DNA from: QQVM01 sp964544885
GTDB lineage: Bacteria > Bacteroidota > Bacteroidia > AKYH767-A > 2013-40CM-41-45
Reading direction: 5' to 3'
Assembly (NCBI GenBank): GCA_964544885.1
Contig: CAZJDX010000009.1
Span: 49,869-113,868, forward strand
DNA: 64,000 nt
A model generated the notes under the pieces. The model did not search any database and had not been told where the DNA came from. It saw nothing but the letters and a program-made list of their open reading frames with translations. The position numbers and the translations under genes are program-made. Of the stretch, positions 1-8,082 are shown piece after piece; position 1 is the first letter of the stretch, and every line of letters begins with the position of its first letter.

Positions 1-1
1 G

Positions 2-367
2 GCTGACAATGGATTCATCAGCGCTTACAGGAAGCATCACAAAGACGGAAGTTTTGAAATAAAACTTGAGTATGTTTCATGTCCTTCCCTGCAAGACAGG
101 ATTCTCATTCTGTGCGACCCTATGCTGGCAACCGGCGCCAGCATGGTAAGCACCTTTCATGCCATGCTTGAGTTAGGCGTTCCAAAGCATACCCATGTGG
201 TGAGTGTGCTTGCAAGCATTCAGGGTATTGAACATGTTAAGGCAAAACTCCCGATGGATAAAATCACCATATGGGCTGCAGCCGTTGATGAGGAACTTAC
301 AGCACAATCCTATATTGTTCCGGGACTGGGTGATGCGGGTGACCTTGCCTATGGTCAGAAACTTTAA
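2..367 (+). CDS. upp: Uracil phosphoribosyltransferase, 3' part only
   Basis: The last 121 codons of a gene that begins before the window. UPRTase makes UMP from uracil and PRPP in pyrimidine salvage, in the cytoplasm. The frame is open from base 2. The PRPP-binding loop DPMLATGAS is visible at about visible residues 39-47. The uracil-binding C-terminal signature GLGDAGDLAYG lies just before the stop. Both motifs are diagnostic of the family, so the identification is firm although about 90 N-terminal residues are off the edge. The next gene starts 34 bp downstream on the same strand. Confidence 0.93.
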   Translation, partial: ADNGFISAYRKHHKDGSFEIKLEYVSCPSLQDRILILCDPMLATGASMVSTFHAMLELGVPKHTHVVSVLASIQGIEHVKAKLPMDKITIWAAAVDEELTAQSYIVPGLGDAGDLAYGQKL

Positions 368-401
368 GAACTGGAAAACTTTCCTGCACAATTAATCATA
401 C

Positions 402-974
402 ATGGATGAGTTTTTGAAAATACTTACCCTCATCATGATCAGCAGTGTCAAATTCTCAGTCGGATTGCCTCTGGTTTATCTCAATGAGCGGTATGACTTC
501 ACCTGGTTTGAAACAAATGTTTACGCCATCATCGGAGGTATGATAGGTGTGGTAGTCTTTATGCATGTCAGTGAATGGCTAATCGACCTTTGGGACAGAA
601 TACGCCTGTATTTTTTCAGAAAAAAGGAAAAGCTGAATTCACTCTATTCCAGGCCTGTAGCTGATGTGGAAGCTGAACTCGACATTCGCTACGATTATGT
701 GGAACAAAGGCATCCACCAAAACGGAAATTATTCACCCGACGGAACCGGAGAATGGTTCATATCTGGAGAAAGTACGGACTGATAGGACTCGCCGCTCTT
801 ACCCCCATCTTATTCTCGATACCAATAGGTACTTTCTTTATGACACGGTTTGCCAAAAACCGAAAGAAGAAGATCATCGCATATATGTTCATCTCCGTTT
901 CTTCCTGGTCCATCCTTCTCACCACTATATTTGAGATCCTGCATGTCGGATCACTGAAGGAGATCATTCCATGA
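402..974 (+). CDS. Polytopic inner-membrane protein of unknown function
   Basis: A 190-residue membrane protein. Hydrophobic segments are visible at about residues 5-25, 38-60, 125-150 and 155-180. A basic, charged cytoplasmic-type stretch (residues 65-120, several RKK/RRNRR clusters) separates the two pairs. The third segment, with the run LTPILFSIPIG, loosely recalls the small multidrug-export (PF06695-like) family, but this is only a resemblance. Its stop overlaps the ATG of the following HAD gene by 4 bp (ATGA), so the two are translationally coupled and probably cotranscribed with upp. No function is assigned. Confidence 0.75.
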   Translation: MDEFLKILTLIMISSVKFSVGLPLVYLNERYDFTWFETNVYAIIGGMIGVVVFMHVSEWLIDLWDRIRLYFFRKKEKLNSLYSRPVADVEAELDIRYDYVEQRHPPKRKLFTRRNRRMVHIWRKYGLIGLAALTPILFSIPIGTFFMTRFAKNRKKKIIAYMFISVSSWSILLTTIFEILHVGSLKEIIP

Positions 975-1666
975 GCAGGTACCGGCACGTGTTTTTTGAT
1001 CTTGATAACACGCTTTGGGATTTCGAAAAGAATTCCAGGGCCGCATTGACGCATTTATATCACAAGCATGACCTTCCGGGCCTGGGTGTTAAGGATCTTG
1101 ATTTGTTTATCCATAAATACCAGGAAAGGAATGAAATGATGTGGGAAGCCTATCGTCTGGGTAAGATCGACAAGCCGACACTTAGAAATAAAAGGTTTGA
1201 ACTTACCTTTTGGGATATGGGTCTTGATGCCGGTCTCGCTCCGCCTGCACTTGCCGATGATTACCTTCATATCAGTCCGCGGATGACTGCCCTTTTTCCC
1301 GGCGCACATGAAACGCTTCAATACCTGAGCGAAAAATATACGCTGCACATCATCACCAACGGGTTTGAGGAAGCGCAGTATATCAAAATGCGGGAAGCTT
1401 CTCTGGAACACTATTTCCGGGAAGTGATCATCAGCGAACATACCGGTTTCCGTAAACCGGATCAGCGGATCTTTGAATATGCCCAGGAGTTAACAGGTGC
1501 AAAAAATGACGACTCGATCATGATCGGCGATGGACTGGAAGTAGATGTTATCGGAGCAAGAAATGCCGGTTGGGATACAGTCTATTTCAATCCGGGTAAA
1601 AAAGTACACCTCGAATCCGTGACCTATGAGATCACTGAGCTGACTGAACTCAAAAATATCCTTTGA
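971..1666 (+). CDS. YjjG/YfnB-type HAD nucleotidase
   Basis: A 231-residue haloacid-dehalogenase-superfamily hydrolase of the YjjG/YfnB subfamily, whose known members remove phosphate from (often non-canonical) pyrimidine nucleoside monophosphates. HAD motif I is FDLDNTLWD at residues 9-17, with the two catalytic Asp. Motif II is IITNG near residue 133. Motif III is the Lys in FRKPD. Motif IV is MIGDGLEVDV near residue 182. A helical cap lies between motifs I and II, as usual for subclass I. It overlaps the upstream gene by 4 bp. Proximity to upp fits a pyrimidine salvage/house-cleaning role, but substrate choice cannot be read from sequence. Confidence 0.85.
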   Translation: MSRYRHVFFDLDNTLWDFEKNSRAALTHLYHKHDLPGLGVKDLDLFIHKYQERNEMMWEAYRLGKIDKPTLRNKRFELTFWDMGLDAGLAPPALADDYLHISPRMTALFPGAHETLQYLSEKYTLHIITNGFEEAQYIKMREASLEHYFREVIISEHTGFRKPDQRIFEYAQELTGAKNDDSIMIGDGLEVDVIGARNAGWDTVYFNPGKKVHLESVTYEITELTELKNIL

Positions 1667-1721
1667 TACGCAGGGAGCCTGTACAAGATTCCGAACCGGG
1701 TATTTTAAAAAAAGAGCAAAA

Positions 1722-1757
1722 AAAAAGAGCTCCCCGGAACAAGGGAACTCTTTTCAT
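1722..1757. terminator. Bidirectional hairpin terminator between convergent genes
   Basis: Arms AAGAGCTCCC and GGGAACTCTT pair with one mismatch around a short loop. There is an A-run on the left and a T-run on the right, so it can serve both the rightward HAD gene and the leftward small gene that ends at 1771. Confidence 0.75.
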
Positions 1758-1770
1758 TTTATAATGATAA

Positions 1771-2085
1771 TCAGTCTTTGTTAAGAGCATCCGCCTCTTT
1801 TTTACTAACGGCAGCTTCAGATTTACTTCCATGACTGCAGGAAGCTTTCGCTTTTGAAGAATGACTGCATTCGGCTTTCTCTTCTGCACTGCAGGATTTT
1901 GCCGACTTGCTGCTGCAGCAGGATTTCTTTGAAGATTTGGATGAAACTTCAGCTTCCGGCGCTGCTGCATCGGCTTTGCTCACTTCCGTTTGTTGTTTGG
2001 CTGATGCCTTGGTGTCGGTATCCTGGGCCTGAACCATAAATGTTACGAAGCAGAGGACCGCGGCAATAGATAAGATCTTTTTCAT
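1771..2085 (-). CDS. Small exported Cys/Ser/Lys-rich protein
   Basis: A 104-residue protein. The N-terminal signal peptide is clear (MKKILSIAAVLCFVTFMVQA, then QDTD). The mature part is low complexity: Ala/Ser/Lys/Glu with repeated cysteine clusters (SCCSSK, KSCSAEEK, CSHSSK, SCSHGSK) at about residues 55-90. His neighbours two of the Cys, which would suit metal binding, but no known metallothionein-like family is recognised. It stands alone, with a hairpin terminator just downstream and a possible promoter -7 element upstream at 2115-2122. Confidence 0.7.
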   Translation of the reverse strand: MKKILSIAAVLCFVTFMVQAQDTDTKASAKQQTEVSKADAAAPEAEVSSKSSKKSCCSSKSAKSCSAEEKAECSHSSKAKASCSHGSKSEAAVSKKEADALNKD

Positions 2086-2114
2086 GTTTGGATTTTTTTC
2101 TGGCAGGTTTAGAA

Positions 2115-2122
2115 CAAATATA
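2115..2122 (-). promoter_or_regulatory. Possible Bacteroidota -7 element
   Basis: On the minus strand the sequence reads TATATTTG, matching TANNTTTG, 29 bp before the ATG of the small exported protein. No exact TTG is seen at -33, so support is partial. The rest of 2086-2558 (473 bp, divergent intergenic) holds no gene I can support. Confidence 0.35.
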
Positions 2123-2558
2123 GAAAAAAATTATGTCCATTTCCACTCTATCTACCGGCTTTCCTTCAATTTCATGAAATAATCATATTCAGATTAACTT
2201 TTTCCGGGAGAATGGCTTAACCCAGCTTATGCAATAAAAAGTGTAAGAAGCTTTCAGAGGCCACTTTACGGGGAATTTCCTGAATGAGACAAAGCATTGC
2301 CATGGTGAAAGTGCGAAACACAGCGATGCGCCCCTGGCAAAGGGATTTGAATGCGTATTCGGGGTTTAACAATACTGATTTCCCGATCAAAACTCTGGTT
2401 CTGCAAGGCACAGTCTTTATTCCATCTGCCGAATGATTACCTGAAAAGACAGCTTTACCAACAACCGGAGCATGATTTTTCTACAGATAACATTTTACCT
2501 TATTAGCTCCGGAGATCAAAGTTGAATTAGCTTTTTTTATACATTCACATCCTCCGCA

Positions 2559-3791
2559 ATGGGAATTCCTGAAAACCTGAAGATCGCTTTTCAAAGCGTT
2601 AAGAGCCAGCTGCTGCGAACCATACTCACCGCGCTCATCATAGCCATTGGTATCATGGCACTGGTCGGTATCCTTACTTCTATTGATGCCATCAAGGGTT
2701 CGATCAATGAAAATTTTGCGGCCATGGGCGCCAACTCTTTCTCCATCCAGAACCGGGGCATGATGATCCGAATTGGTCATTCAGGAAAACGGCCTAAGCC
2801 TTATGAGATCATCGACTACAAGCAGGCTGAACGATTCGCCAGGGAGTTCAGCTTTCCGGCAACTGTCTCCATTTCAGCTATGGCTTCCAGGGTTTCTACC
2901 TTGAAATACAAGGATAAAAAATCAAACCCTAATGTCTTCATCATGGGTGGAAATGAACACTACCTGAGTACTTCCGGATATGCCATAGATAAGGGAAGGA
3001 ATATTTCCCCGCACGAAGTTCAGCATGGTGCGAATGTCATCATTATAGGGAAAGACATAGAAGAGAAATTGTTTCCTTCGGAAGATCCCATTGATAAACT
3101 CATTTCAGTAGGTAGTACAAAATACCGGGTAATCGGAACACTTGAAGAAAAAGGTTCCGCCATGGGATTCGGTGGAGACAAGGTATGTATACTTCCTCTG
3201 TTTAATGTAAGACAGAATTTCGGAAGCAAACGTACTTCTTACGCGATCAATGTAAGTGTGAACGATGTTAAAATGCTCAATGCCGCCATCGGAGAAGCGA
3301 CAGGCCTGTTCAGGATTATAAGAAAAGTTCCTGTCGGTGGAGAAAACAATTTTGAGATCACCAAGAGTGACAGCATCGCCACCGTACTCGTATCACAGTT
3401 AAGTACCGTGACCATTGCTGCGACTCTTATCGGACTGATTACCCTCTTAGGCGCTGCCATCGGTCTGATGAACATCATGCTTGTATCGGTTACCGAAAGA
3501 ACACGAGAGATCGGTATCCGCAAAGCTCTGGGCGCAACCCCTTCACGGATACGAACCCAGTTTCTGGTCGAGGCAATTTTGATCTGTCAGATGGGTGGAA
3601 TCCTTGGGATTATTTTGGGTATCGCTGTCGGTAATGTCATGTCACTCTTACTTGAAAGCGGATTCATCATTCCCTGGTTATGGATCATCTCCGGCCTGAT
3701 CCTTTGTTTCATAGTCGGGGTGATTTCAGGATACTATCCCGCCTCCAAAGCGGCTAAGCTGGATCCAATCGAAGCGCTTCGCTATGAATGA
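2559..3791 (+). CDS. MacB/FtsX-family ABC transporter permease
   Basis: A 410-residue membrane permease of the MacB/LolC type. There is one N-terminal membrane helix (about residues 18-40), a long periplasmic MacB_PCD-like domain (about 45-270), then three membrane helices (about 280-310, 335-365, 370-395) forming the FtsX domain. The coupling signature VTERTREIGIRKALGATPSR lies near residue 320, and the end DPIEALRYE is typical. Such proteins act with a separate ATPase in mechanotransmission, lipoprotein release or drug/peptide efflux. No ATPase gene is adjacent, so its partner is elsewhere. Substrate unknown. Confidence 0.9.
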   Translation: MGIPENLKIAFQSVKSQLLRTILTALIIAIGIMALVGILTSIDAIKGSINENFAAMGANSFSIQNRGMMIRIGHSGKRPKPYEIIDYKQAERFAREFSFPATVSISAMASRVSTLKYKDKKSNPNVFIMGGNEHYLSTSGYAIDKGRNISPHEVQHGANVIIIGKDIEEKLFPSEDPIDKLISVGSTKYRVIGTLEEKGSAMGFGGDKVCILPLFNVRQNFGSKRTSYAINVSVNDVKMLNAAIGEATGLFRIIRKVPVGGENNFEITKSDSIATVLVSQLSTVTIAATLIGLITLLGAAIGLMNIMLVSVTERTREIGIRKALGATPSRIRTQFLVEAILICQMGGILGIILGIAVGNVMSLLLESGFIIPWLWIISGLILCFIVGVISGYYPASKAAKLDPIEALRYE

Positions 3792-3881
3792 CAGCCTTTG
3801 TTCAAATAGCACCAAATACCTTCCTGCTCGATTTACTGAAGAAATCAGAAGCGGTTGATCAGCCTGTCGTAAACAGACATT

Positions 3882-3911
3882 AAAAAAAAGCCAATCCTTG
3901 CAGACTGGCTT
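3882..3911 (-). terminator. Hairpin terminator of the CotH gene
   Basis: On the minus strand the arms AAGCCAGTC and GATTGGCTT (imperfect at the inner end) are followed by eight T residues. It lies directly downstream of the leftward CotH gene and also faces the rightward permease gene. Confidence 0.7.
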
Positions 3912-3929
3912 CAGGAAATTTCAAGGCAA

Positions 3930-6263
3930 TCAATGTTGAATGATCAGTCTCTTTGTAGCGTTACCTGAACGGACAAAGTATAAACCATTTGCAATCCGGG
4001 AAGTGTTAATCAGGGCTGAAGCTTTGAAGGGTTCAGCATATATAATCCGGCCTGTACCATCATAAATCTCCAGCAAACTGGTTTCAGTCGAGGAACTATA
4101 AATACGGATCTGCTCATTAGCCGGATTCGGCGCGATAGAGATTTCTGTATTTGATGGATTTAAGGAAAGAACAGATGTACTGAGATCATTACTGTATCCG
4201 AAAGTAGGATTCTGTATCACAAAATTTCCTGTTCCGTTTGGCACCCTTGCATAACCCTGATCGGTCACCTGTTGTCCAAACTGAACTTCATCCACAATCT
4301 CACGATTCGGATTCAGCAGGATCACTCTTTCGCCGGAAGATGACAACTTGAAATTGCAATGAAGTCCTGCCTGGCTTTGATCTTCATCGGCCCAAACGAT
4401 CAGGTAATCATGAGGAGGAATGATGGTGCCTGAGGGAAAACTCCACTTGATATAATTATTATCTGTATCAGTGAGGTAATATCCTGAAATATCCGCAGGG
4501 TTGCCCGAATTATTATATAACTCGATCCAGTCATCATATTGTCCGGATGAATCCGTGGCTGTTGTAGTATTGGAAGCCATCACTTCATTGATCGCAACAG
4601 AGCTATCGCTGGCCAAACCGGGCTGGATAAGATAGACGAAGACATTATGTTCCGCACCCGCAGGAAGGTAGGTAACAGTTTTAGCAGTATTGGAGGCAGC
4701 CGCTTCTATATAATATCGAACCCAGTTACCACCCGGCAATCCCGGGATCGTCGCTCCGTAAATCCCGTCAGCAGCGGCGCTGTCCCCGTTCAAACCATCG
4801 TCAGACATCTGCATTTTTTGAAAGTTACCAACTACACCCGTGGCATAGTACAAATCAACATGATCAATTCCGGATGCGGAACTAACTCTTGCAATCACAT
4901 TTACGGGTTCCATCACTACCGGCTGCTGCCACTGAACACCTTGTGAGATATAGGATACATCAGTAATCTGCGGTCCGGTTTCATTTACTTCCGTGTTACC
5001 CAAAAGATTATTTTTCCTGTTCAGTATCCAGGTCTTAAGGGTTTGTACTCCTGTCTGGAATTGTGCATAGGAATACAACTTTTTCGGATCATTCTGCACC
5101 ATGGTATCTATGAGTGTATAATAAGTATCCAGGACGGCATAGGCGGAAGCAGTATCGAAACTTTCTTCGATCAGTGTACGCATATGGGCAAGATATCGCT
5201 GACGCAGTGATGGGACGGCAAGTAATCGGTTCAGCAGTGGATAGTTTGCATTGTTGGCATTATAGAAAGGGCTCCAGTTAACGGCCGAACTTCCCATCAC
5301 GCTGTTACCATCATATTCAATAGGTGTCAGGCGGCCTGTCTCCGCTTCGTAATACACATAATAATCCATCTTACCCTTGAATACATAACTGTCATCATCG
5401 GAGAACATGATCTCACTTGCCAGATGCCAGAGGGTTCTGTCAATGTCCAGGTAATTGGCAAGTACACTTTCCAAGTTGGCCAGGCTGCTTGTGTCCAGTA
5501 CACGGCAGGCAGTCACAAGGTCATCCCATGGATTGGTTTTGTGTGATTTTTTCAGCGTGTAATAATTCTGGTAGAGGCTTGTATCCGATCCAAGGTAGTT
5601 CAAGGCCGCAGTTCCGTCTCCCCAGCCGCCTCCGCCTCCGCCACCGCTTCCCGGTGGCCTGTCTGCTCTCCAGTTGGTACCGTTATTGGTCAGGAACCAT
5701 TCCTTGTAAAAGTCGCCGTCGATCTGCTGAATGCAGGGATAGACTCCCCAGTTGCTGCCATTGATATACAATTTAACGTAGTTTGATTTCACGGCAGGAA
5801 TATGCTTCCGGATCTGATGCTGATAAAACACTTCCCGCATGAAGGAATGATCCTGGTAGCAATTATTGAGATTGAGAATATTGTATCCATAAACATCCTG
5901 GCCGTCTATAAATTCATCTAGTGTGATGTTGAACGACTTCTTCTGAGAACTGCCCGCACCCTGATAAGAAGTCTGACCTTTAAAACGAACGCCTACACTG
6001 TCCCAGGTGAAACCATCAATGGTCAGCGAAGCCGGAATGTCGGTTTTCGAATTGTAATTTGACTGGAGTAATGACCAATAATTAGGCTGACTGAAATTGA
6101 GGTTGATGTCTCTGACAAAAGACTGATCGAAGAAACCTGAATTCAGCGGCTGACCGGTCATGAGCATGCGCCTGTCGGGGCTGAGGTACATTTCATCAGG
6201 CAAGGATTGCGAAAAGGAATTTAACTGCGCCAGACAGAACAAGGCGATAAGAATTTTTTTCAT
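3930..6263 (-). CDS. Secreted CotH-kinase/lamin-tail protein with T9SS sorting domain
   Basis: A 777-residue exported protein. I start it at the ATG at 6263 because the signal peptide MKKILIALFCLAQLNSFSQS begins there; an upstream in-frame ATG at 6329 would only add a basic leader. After a short linker (LSPDRRMLMTGQPL) comes a CotH-like atypical protein-kinase domain (about residues 60-420; motifs VRFKGQTSYQGAG, KKSFNI, and the acidic LTPIEYDGNS). A glycine-rich tract of seven Gly sits near residue 210. An Ig-like segment follows, then a lamin-tail domain (about 560-680; INEVMASN, DDWIELYN), and a C-terminal T9SS type A sorting domain (APNPANEQIRI to KRLIIQH). It is probably surface-anchored or secreted. 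Substrate unknown. Confidence 0.88.
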   Translation of the reverse strand: MKKILIALFCLAQLNSFSQSLPDEMYLSPDRRMLMTGQPLNSGFFDQSFVRDINLNFSQPNYWSLLQSNYNSKTDIPASLTIDGFTWDSVGVRFKGQTSYQGAGSSQKKSFNITLDEFIDGQDVYGYNILNLNNCYQDHSFMREVFYQHQIRKHIPAVKSNYVKLYINGSNWGVYPCIQQIDGDFYKEWFLTNNGTNWRADRPPGSGGGGGGGWGDGTAALNYLGSDTSLYQNYYTLKKSHKTNPWDDLVTACRVLDTSSLANLESVLANYLDIDRTLWHLASEIMFSDDDSYVFKGKMDYYVYYEAETGRLTPIEYDGNSVMGSSAVNWSPFYNANNANYPLLNRLLAVPSLRQRYLAHMRTLIEESFDTASAYAVLDTYYTLIDTMVQNDPKKLYSYAQFQTGVQTLKTWILNRKNNLLGNTEVNETGPQITDVSYISQGVQWQQPVVMEPVNVIARVSSASGIDHVDLYYATGVVGNFQKMQMSDDGLNGDSAAADGIYGATIPGLPGGNWVRYYIEAAASNTAKTVTYLPAGAEHNVFVYLIQPGLASDSSVAINEVMASNTTTATDSSGQYDDWIELYNNSGNPADISGYYLTDTDNNYIKWSFPSGTIIPPHDYLIVWADEDQSQAGLHCNFKLSSSGERVILLNPNREIVDEVQFGQQVTDQGYARVPNGTGNFVIQNPTFGYSNDLSTSVLSLNPSNTEISIAPNPANEQIRIYSSSTETSLLEIYDGTGRIIYAEPFKASALINTSRIANGLYFVRSGNATKRLIIQH

Positions 6264-6493
6264 CAGTGATTGAATAAGTGTGATTACAATTTTTTTCCGC
6301 TTTCTGAGGATCAAGAGCGGATATCGCATTTTGACACAGGATGCGGTAAAAGGTTTATTGAGACAGCCGAGCTTTTTCGCAGCCCTGGTGTCAAGGACCC
6401 ATTACTAAGCTAAGGAACTAATTTAAAGCAATATAGAAAGAAATTAACAGAGAAATGAGAGATCATTTAAAATTTCAGCCAGGCCGGATGGGT

Positions 6494-6530
6494 AAAAAAA
6501 AAGAGCAACTAAATATAGTGTTGCTCTTTT
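6494..6530 (-). terminator. Terminator of the rpsF-rpsR-rplI operon
   Basis: AAGAGCAAC and GTTGCTCTT form a perfect 9-bp stem around a 10-nt loop. On the minus strand it is followed by a T-run, 21 bp beyond the rplI stop. Confidence 0.8.
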
Positions 6531-6551
6531 GTTTTGAGTTTCAGGGATAAA

Positions 6552-6998
6552 TCATTCAGCTACCACTTCGAACGTGACCTTGGCCTTCACATCCTTATGC
6601 AGGTTAACGGTAGCCGTATAGGTTCCCAGCGCTTTGATATGATCCTCATCAATATGAATCTTCTTGCGGTCAACGATAAGGTCATGTTTAGCCAGGGCAT
6701 CGGCAAGCTGTAAGGCCGTAACAGAACCGTAGATTTTACCGCTCTCACCCACCTTGGCTCCAACTTTAATCACCATGGCTTCAAGTTGTTTAACCATGGA
6801 CTCGGCATCCCCTTTGATTTTCTGCGCTTTGTGGGCTCTTTGTTTCTGGGTTTCGGCGATTACTTTCCGGTTCTCTTCATTGGCAATAATAGCCAGTCCG
6901 CGGGGGAACAGAAAATTACGCGCATAACCTGATTTCACCTTGACAATCTCATCGGCATAGCCGAGGTTGTCCATATCTTGTTTCAGAATAACTTCCAT
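6552..6998 (-). CDS. rplI: 50S ribosomal protein bL9
   Basis: A 148-residue L9, the normal length. The N-terminal rRNA-binding domain opens MEVILKQDMDNLGYADEIV and contains the family signature GYARNFLFPRGLA (residues 24-36). A long connecting helix follows (about 40-75) and then the C-terminal domain with GKIYGSVT. It is the last gene of the conserved S6-S18-L9 operon, 12 bp after rpsR. Confidence 0.98.
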   Translation of the reverse strand: MEVILKQDMDNLGYADEIVKVKSGYARNFLFPRGLAIIANEENRKVIAETQKQRAHKAQKIKGDAESMVKQLEAMVIKVGAKVGESGKIYGSVTALQLADALAKHDLIVDRKKIHIDEDHIKALGTYTATVNLHKDVKAKVTFEVVAE

Positions 6999-7010
6999 AG
7001 TAAGGCCTCC

Positions 7011-7277
7011 TTATTTTAATAAATCAGATACATAAGGCATTAACGCCAGGTGGCGTGCCCTCTTGATTGCTTGTCCGACCTGACGCTGAAATTTCAGCGA
7101 GGTACCGGTGAGACGGCGGGGAAGGATCTTACCCTGCTCATTGACCAGCTTCACCAGGAAGTTGGCGTCTTTGTAATCGATGTACTTGATACCGTTCTTT
7201 CTGAAACGGCAGTACTTTTTCTTGCTGGTATCAACCGTTGGAGGGTTGAGATAGCGGACTTCGTTAGATGTTGCCAT
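7011..7277 (-). CDS. rpsR: 30S ribosomal protein bS18
   Basis: An 88-residue S18 with the conserved core CRFRKNGIKYIDYKD and the RNA-binding stretch GKILPRRLTGTSLKFQRQVG, ending in the usual basic helix AIKRARHLALMPYV. It binds 16S rRNA together with S6, whose gene lies 12 bp upstream. Confidence 0.98.
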   Translation of the reverse strand: MATSNEVRYLNPPTVDTSKKKYCRFRKNGIKYIDYKDANFLVKLVNEQGKILPRRLTGTSLKFQRQVGQAIKRARHLALMPYVSDLLK

Positions 7278-7289
7278 GATGTCAGTTTT

Positions 7290-7655
7290 TTAAGATACGG
7301 TTTTTTCTTCTTCTTTTTTCAGAGCGGCATTTCTGCGTTTCTTTTCATTGTAGGCGATCGCATGTTTGTCAAGACGCACCGTGAGGAAACGCATGATGCG
7401 TTCATCCCTCTTGAATTCGGTCTCGAGTTTTCCGATCATTTCACCCGGAGCTTTGAACTCGATCAGGTAATAGAACCCGGTATTTTTTTTCTGGATCGGG
7501 TAAGCCAGTTTGCGCAATCCCCAGTTGTTTTCATAAACAATTTCGGATCCGCCGTCGGCGGAGAGGATTTTCTTGAATTTGGCGACTGTATCCAGCATCT
7601 GTTCCTCCGAAAGAACAGGTGTCATGATGAATACCACCTCATACTGATTAGACAT
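7290..7655 (-). CDS. rpsF: 30S ribosomal protein bS6
   Basis: A 121-residue S6. It starts MSNQYEVVFIMTPVLSEEQ and includes the conserved WGLRKLAYPI and IQKKNTGFYYLIEFKAPG segments, followed by DERIMRFLTVRLDKHA. A charged Lys/Glu-rich tail closes it, common in Bacteroidota. It is the first gene of the operon, with a consensus promoter 41 bp upstream. Confidence 0.98.
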   Translation of the reverse strand: MSNQYEVVFIMTPVLSEEQMLDTVAKFKKILSADGGSEIVYENNWGLRKLAYPIQKKNTGFYYLIEFKAPGEMIGKLETEFKRDERIMRFLTVRLDKHAIAYNEKKRRNAALKKEEEKTVS

Positions 7656-7695
7656 GTTTGTTTTGTTTGATTTTACGGAGATTTTTAATGGGACG

Positions 7696-7725
7696 CAAAG
7701 GTAAACAATTCGGTTTAATTTGCAA
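7696..7725 (-). promoter_or_regulatory. Consensus Bacteroidota promoter of the rpsF operon
   Basis: On the minus strand, TTG is followed by exactly 19 nt and then TACCTTTG, a full match to TTG-N19-TANNTTTG. It lies 41 bp before the rpsF ATG. The divergent 427-bp spacer 7656-8082 also contains a 12-bp inverted repeat (GAAGGCCTTGTC at 7776-7787, complement at 7885-7896) whose role is unknown. Confidence 0.85.
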
Positions 7726-7938
7726 GACTCCTATGACACTTAAAAGGCTCAAACCCGGATTTTTTCAGCACTCCGGAAGGCCTTGTCCGCCTGAGTCAGT
7801 TATATAAAACAAGCCTTGAATTTTCGTCAAAAATGGCTTATCAACAGGGGGTGAAAAAAAATTTTCATCCGGAAAGCCTCTACAGACAAGGCCTTCAGCT
7901 TGAGGCTGGTGTATTCTTCCATTCATTGTTAATAAACC

Positions 7939-7968
7939 TTGACTTGCAGCTATTATGGACTATCTTTG
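7939..7968 (+). promoter_or_regulatory. Consensus Bacteroidota promoter of paaZ
   Basis: TTG at 7939-7941, 19 nt, then TATCTTTG at 7961-7968: a perfect match to the phylum consensus. The expected start site near 7975 leaves a 5' leader of about 108 nt before the paaZ ATG, long enough for post-transcriptional control, though I see no known riboswitch in it. Confidence 0.85.
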
Positions 7969-8082
7969 CAAGGCTATTCTCCTCATAAAATCCTGTAATA
8001 ATCCAGCTCCGGAGCCTTAATCCGGGCCAGTTTCATTGTCCTGAACCCGTAAAAGGGTCTGAAGCCAATTCATACGCGTTAA

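Noticed and set aside
2217..2411. 64-codon open frame in the 2.1-2.56 kb spacer
   Set aside because: Composition and translation look random; no signal, motif or coupling.
5634..5660. Glycine codon run in the CotH protein as a mobile repeat
   Set aside because: It stays in frame within the protein and is an ordinary low-complexity linker.
7050..7670. 206-codon open frame on the plus strand
   Set aside because: Antisense to rpsR and rpsF, which are certain.
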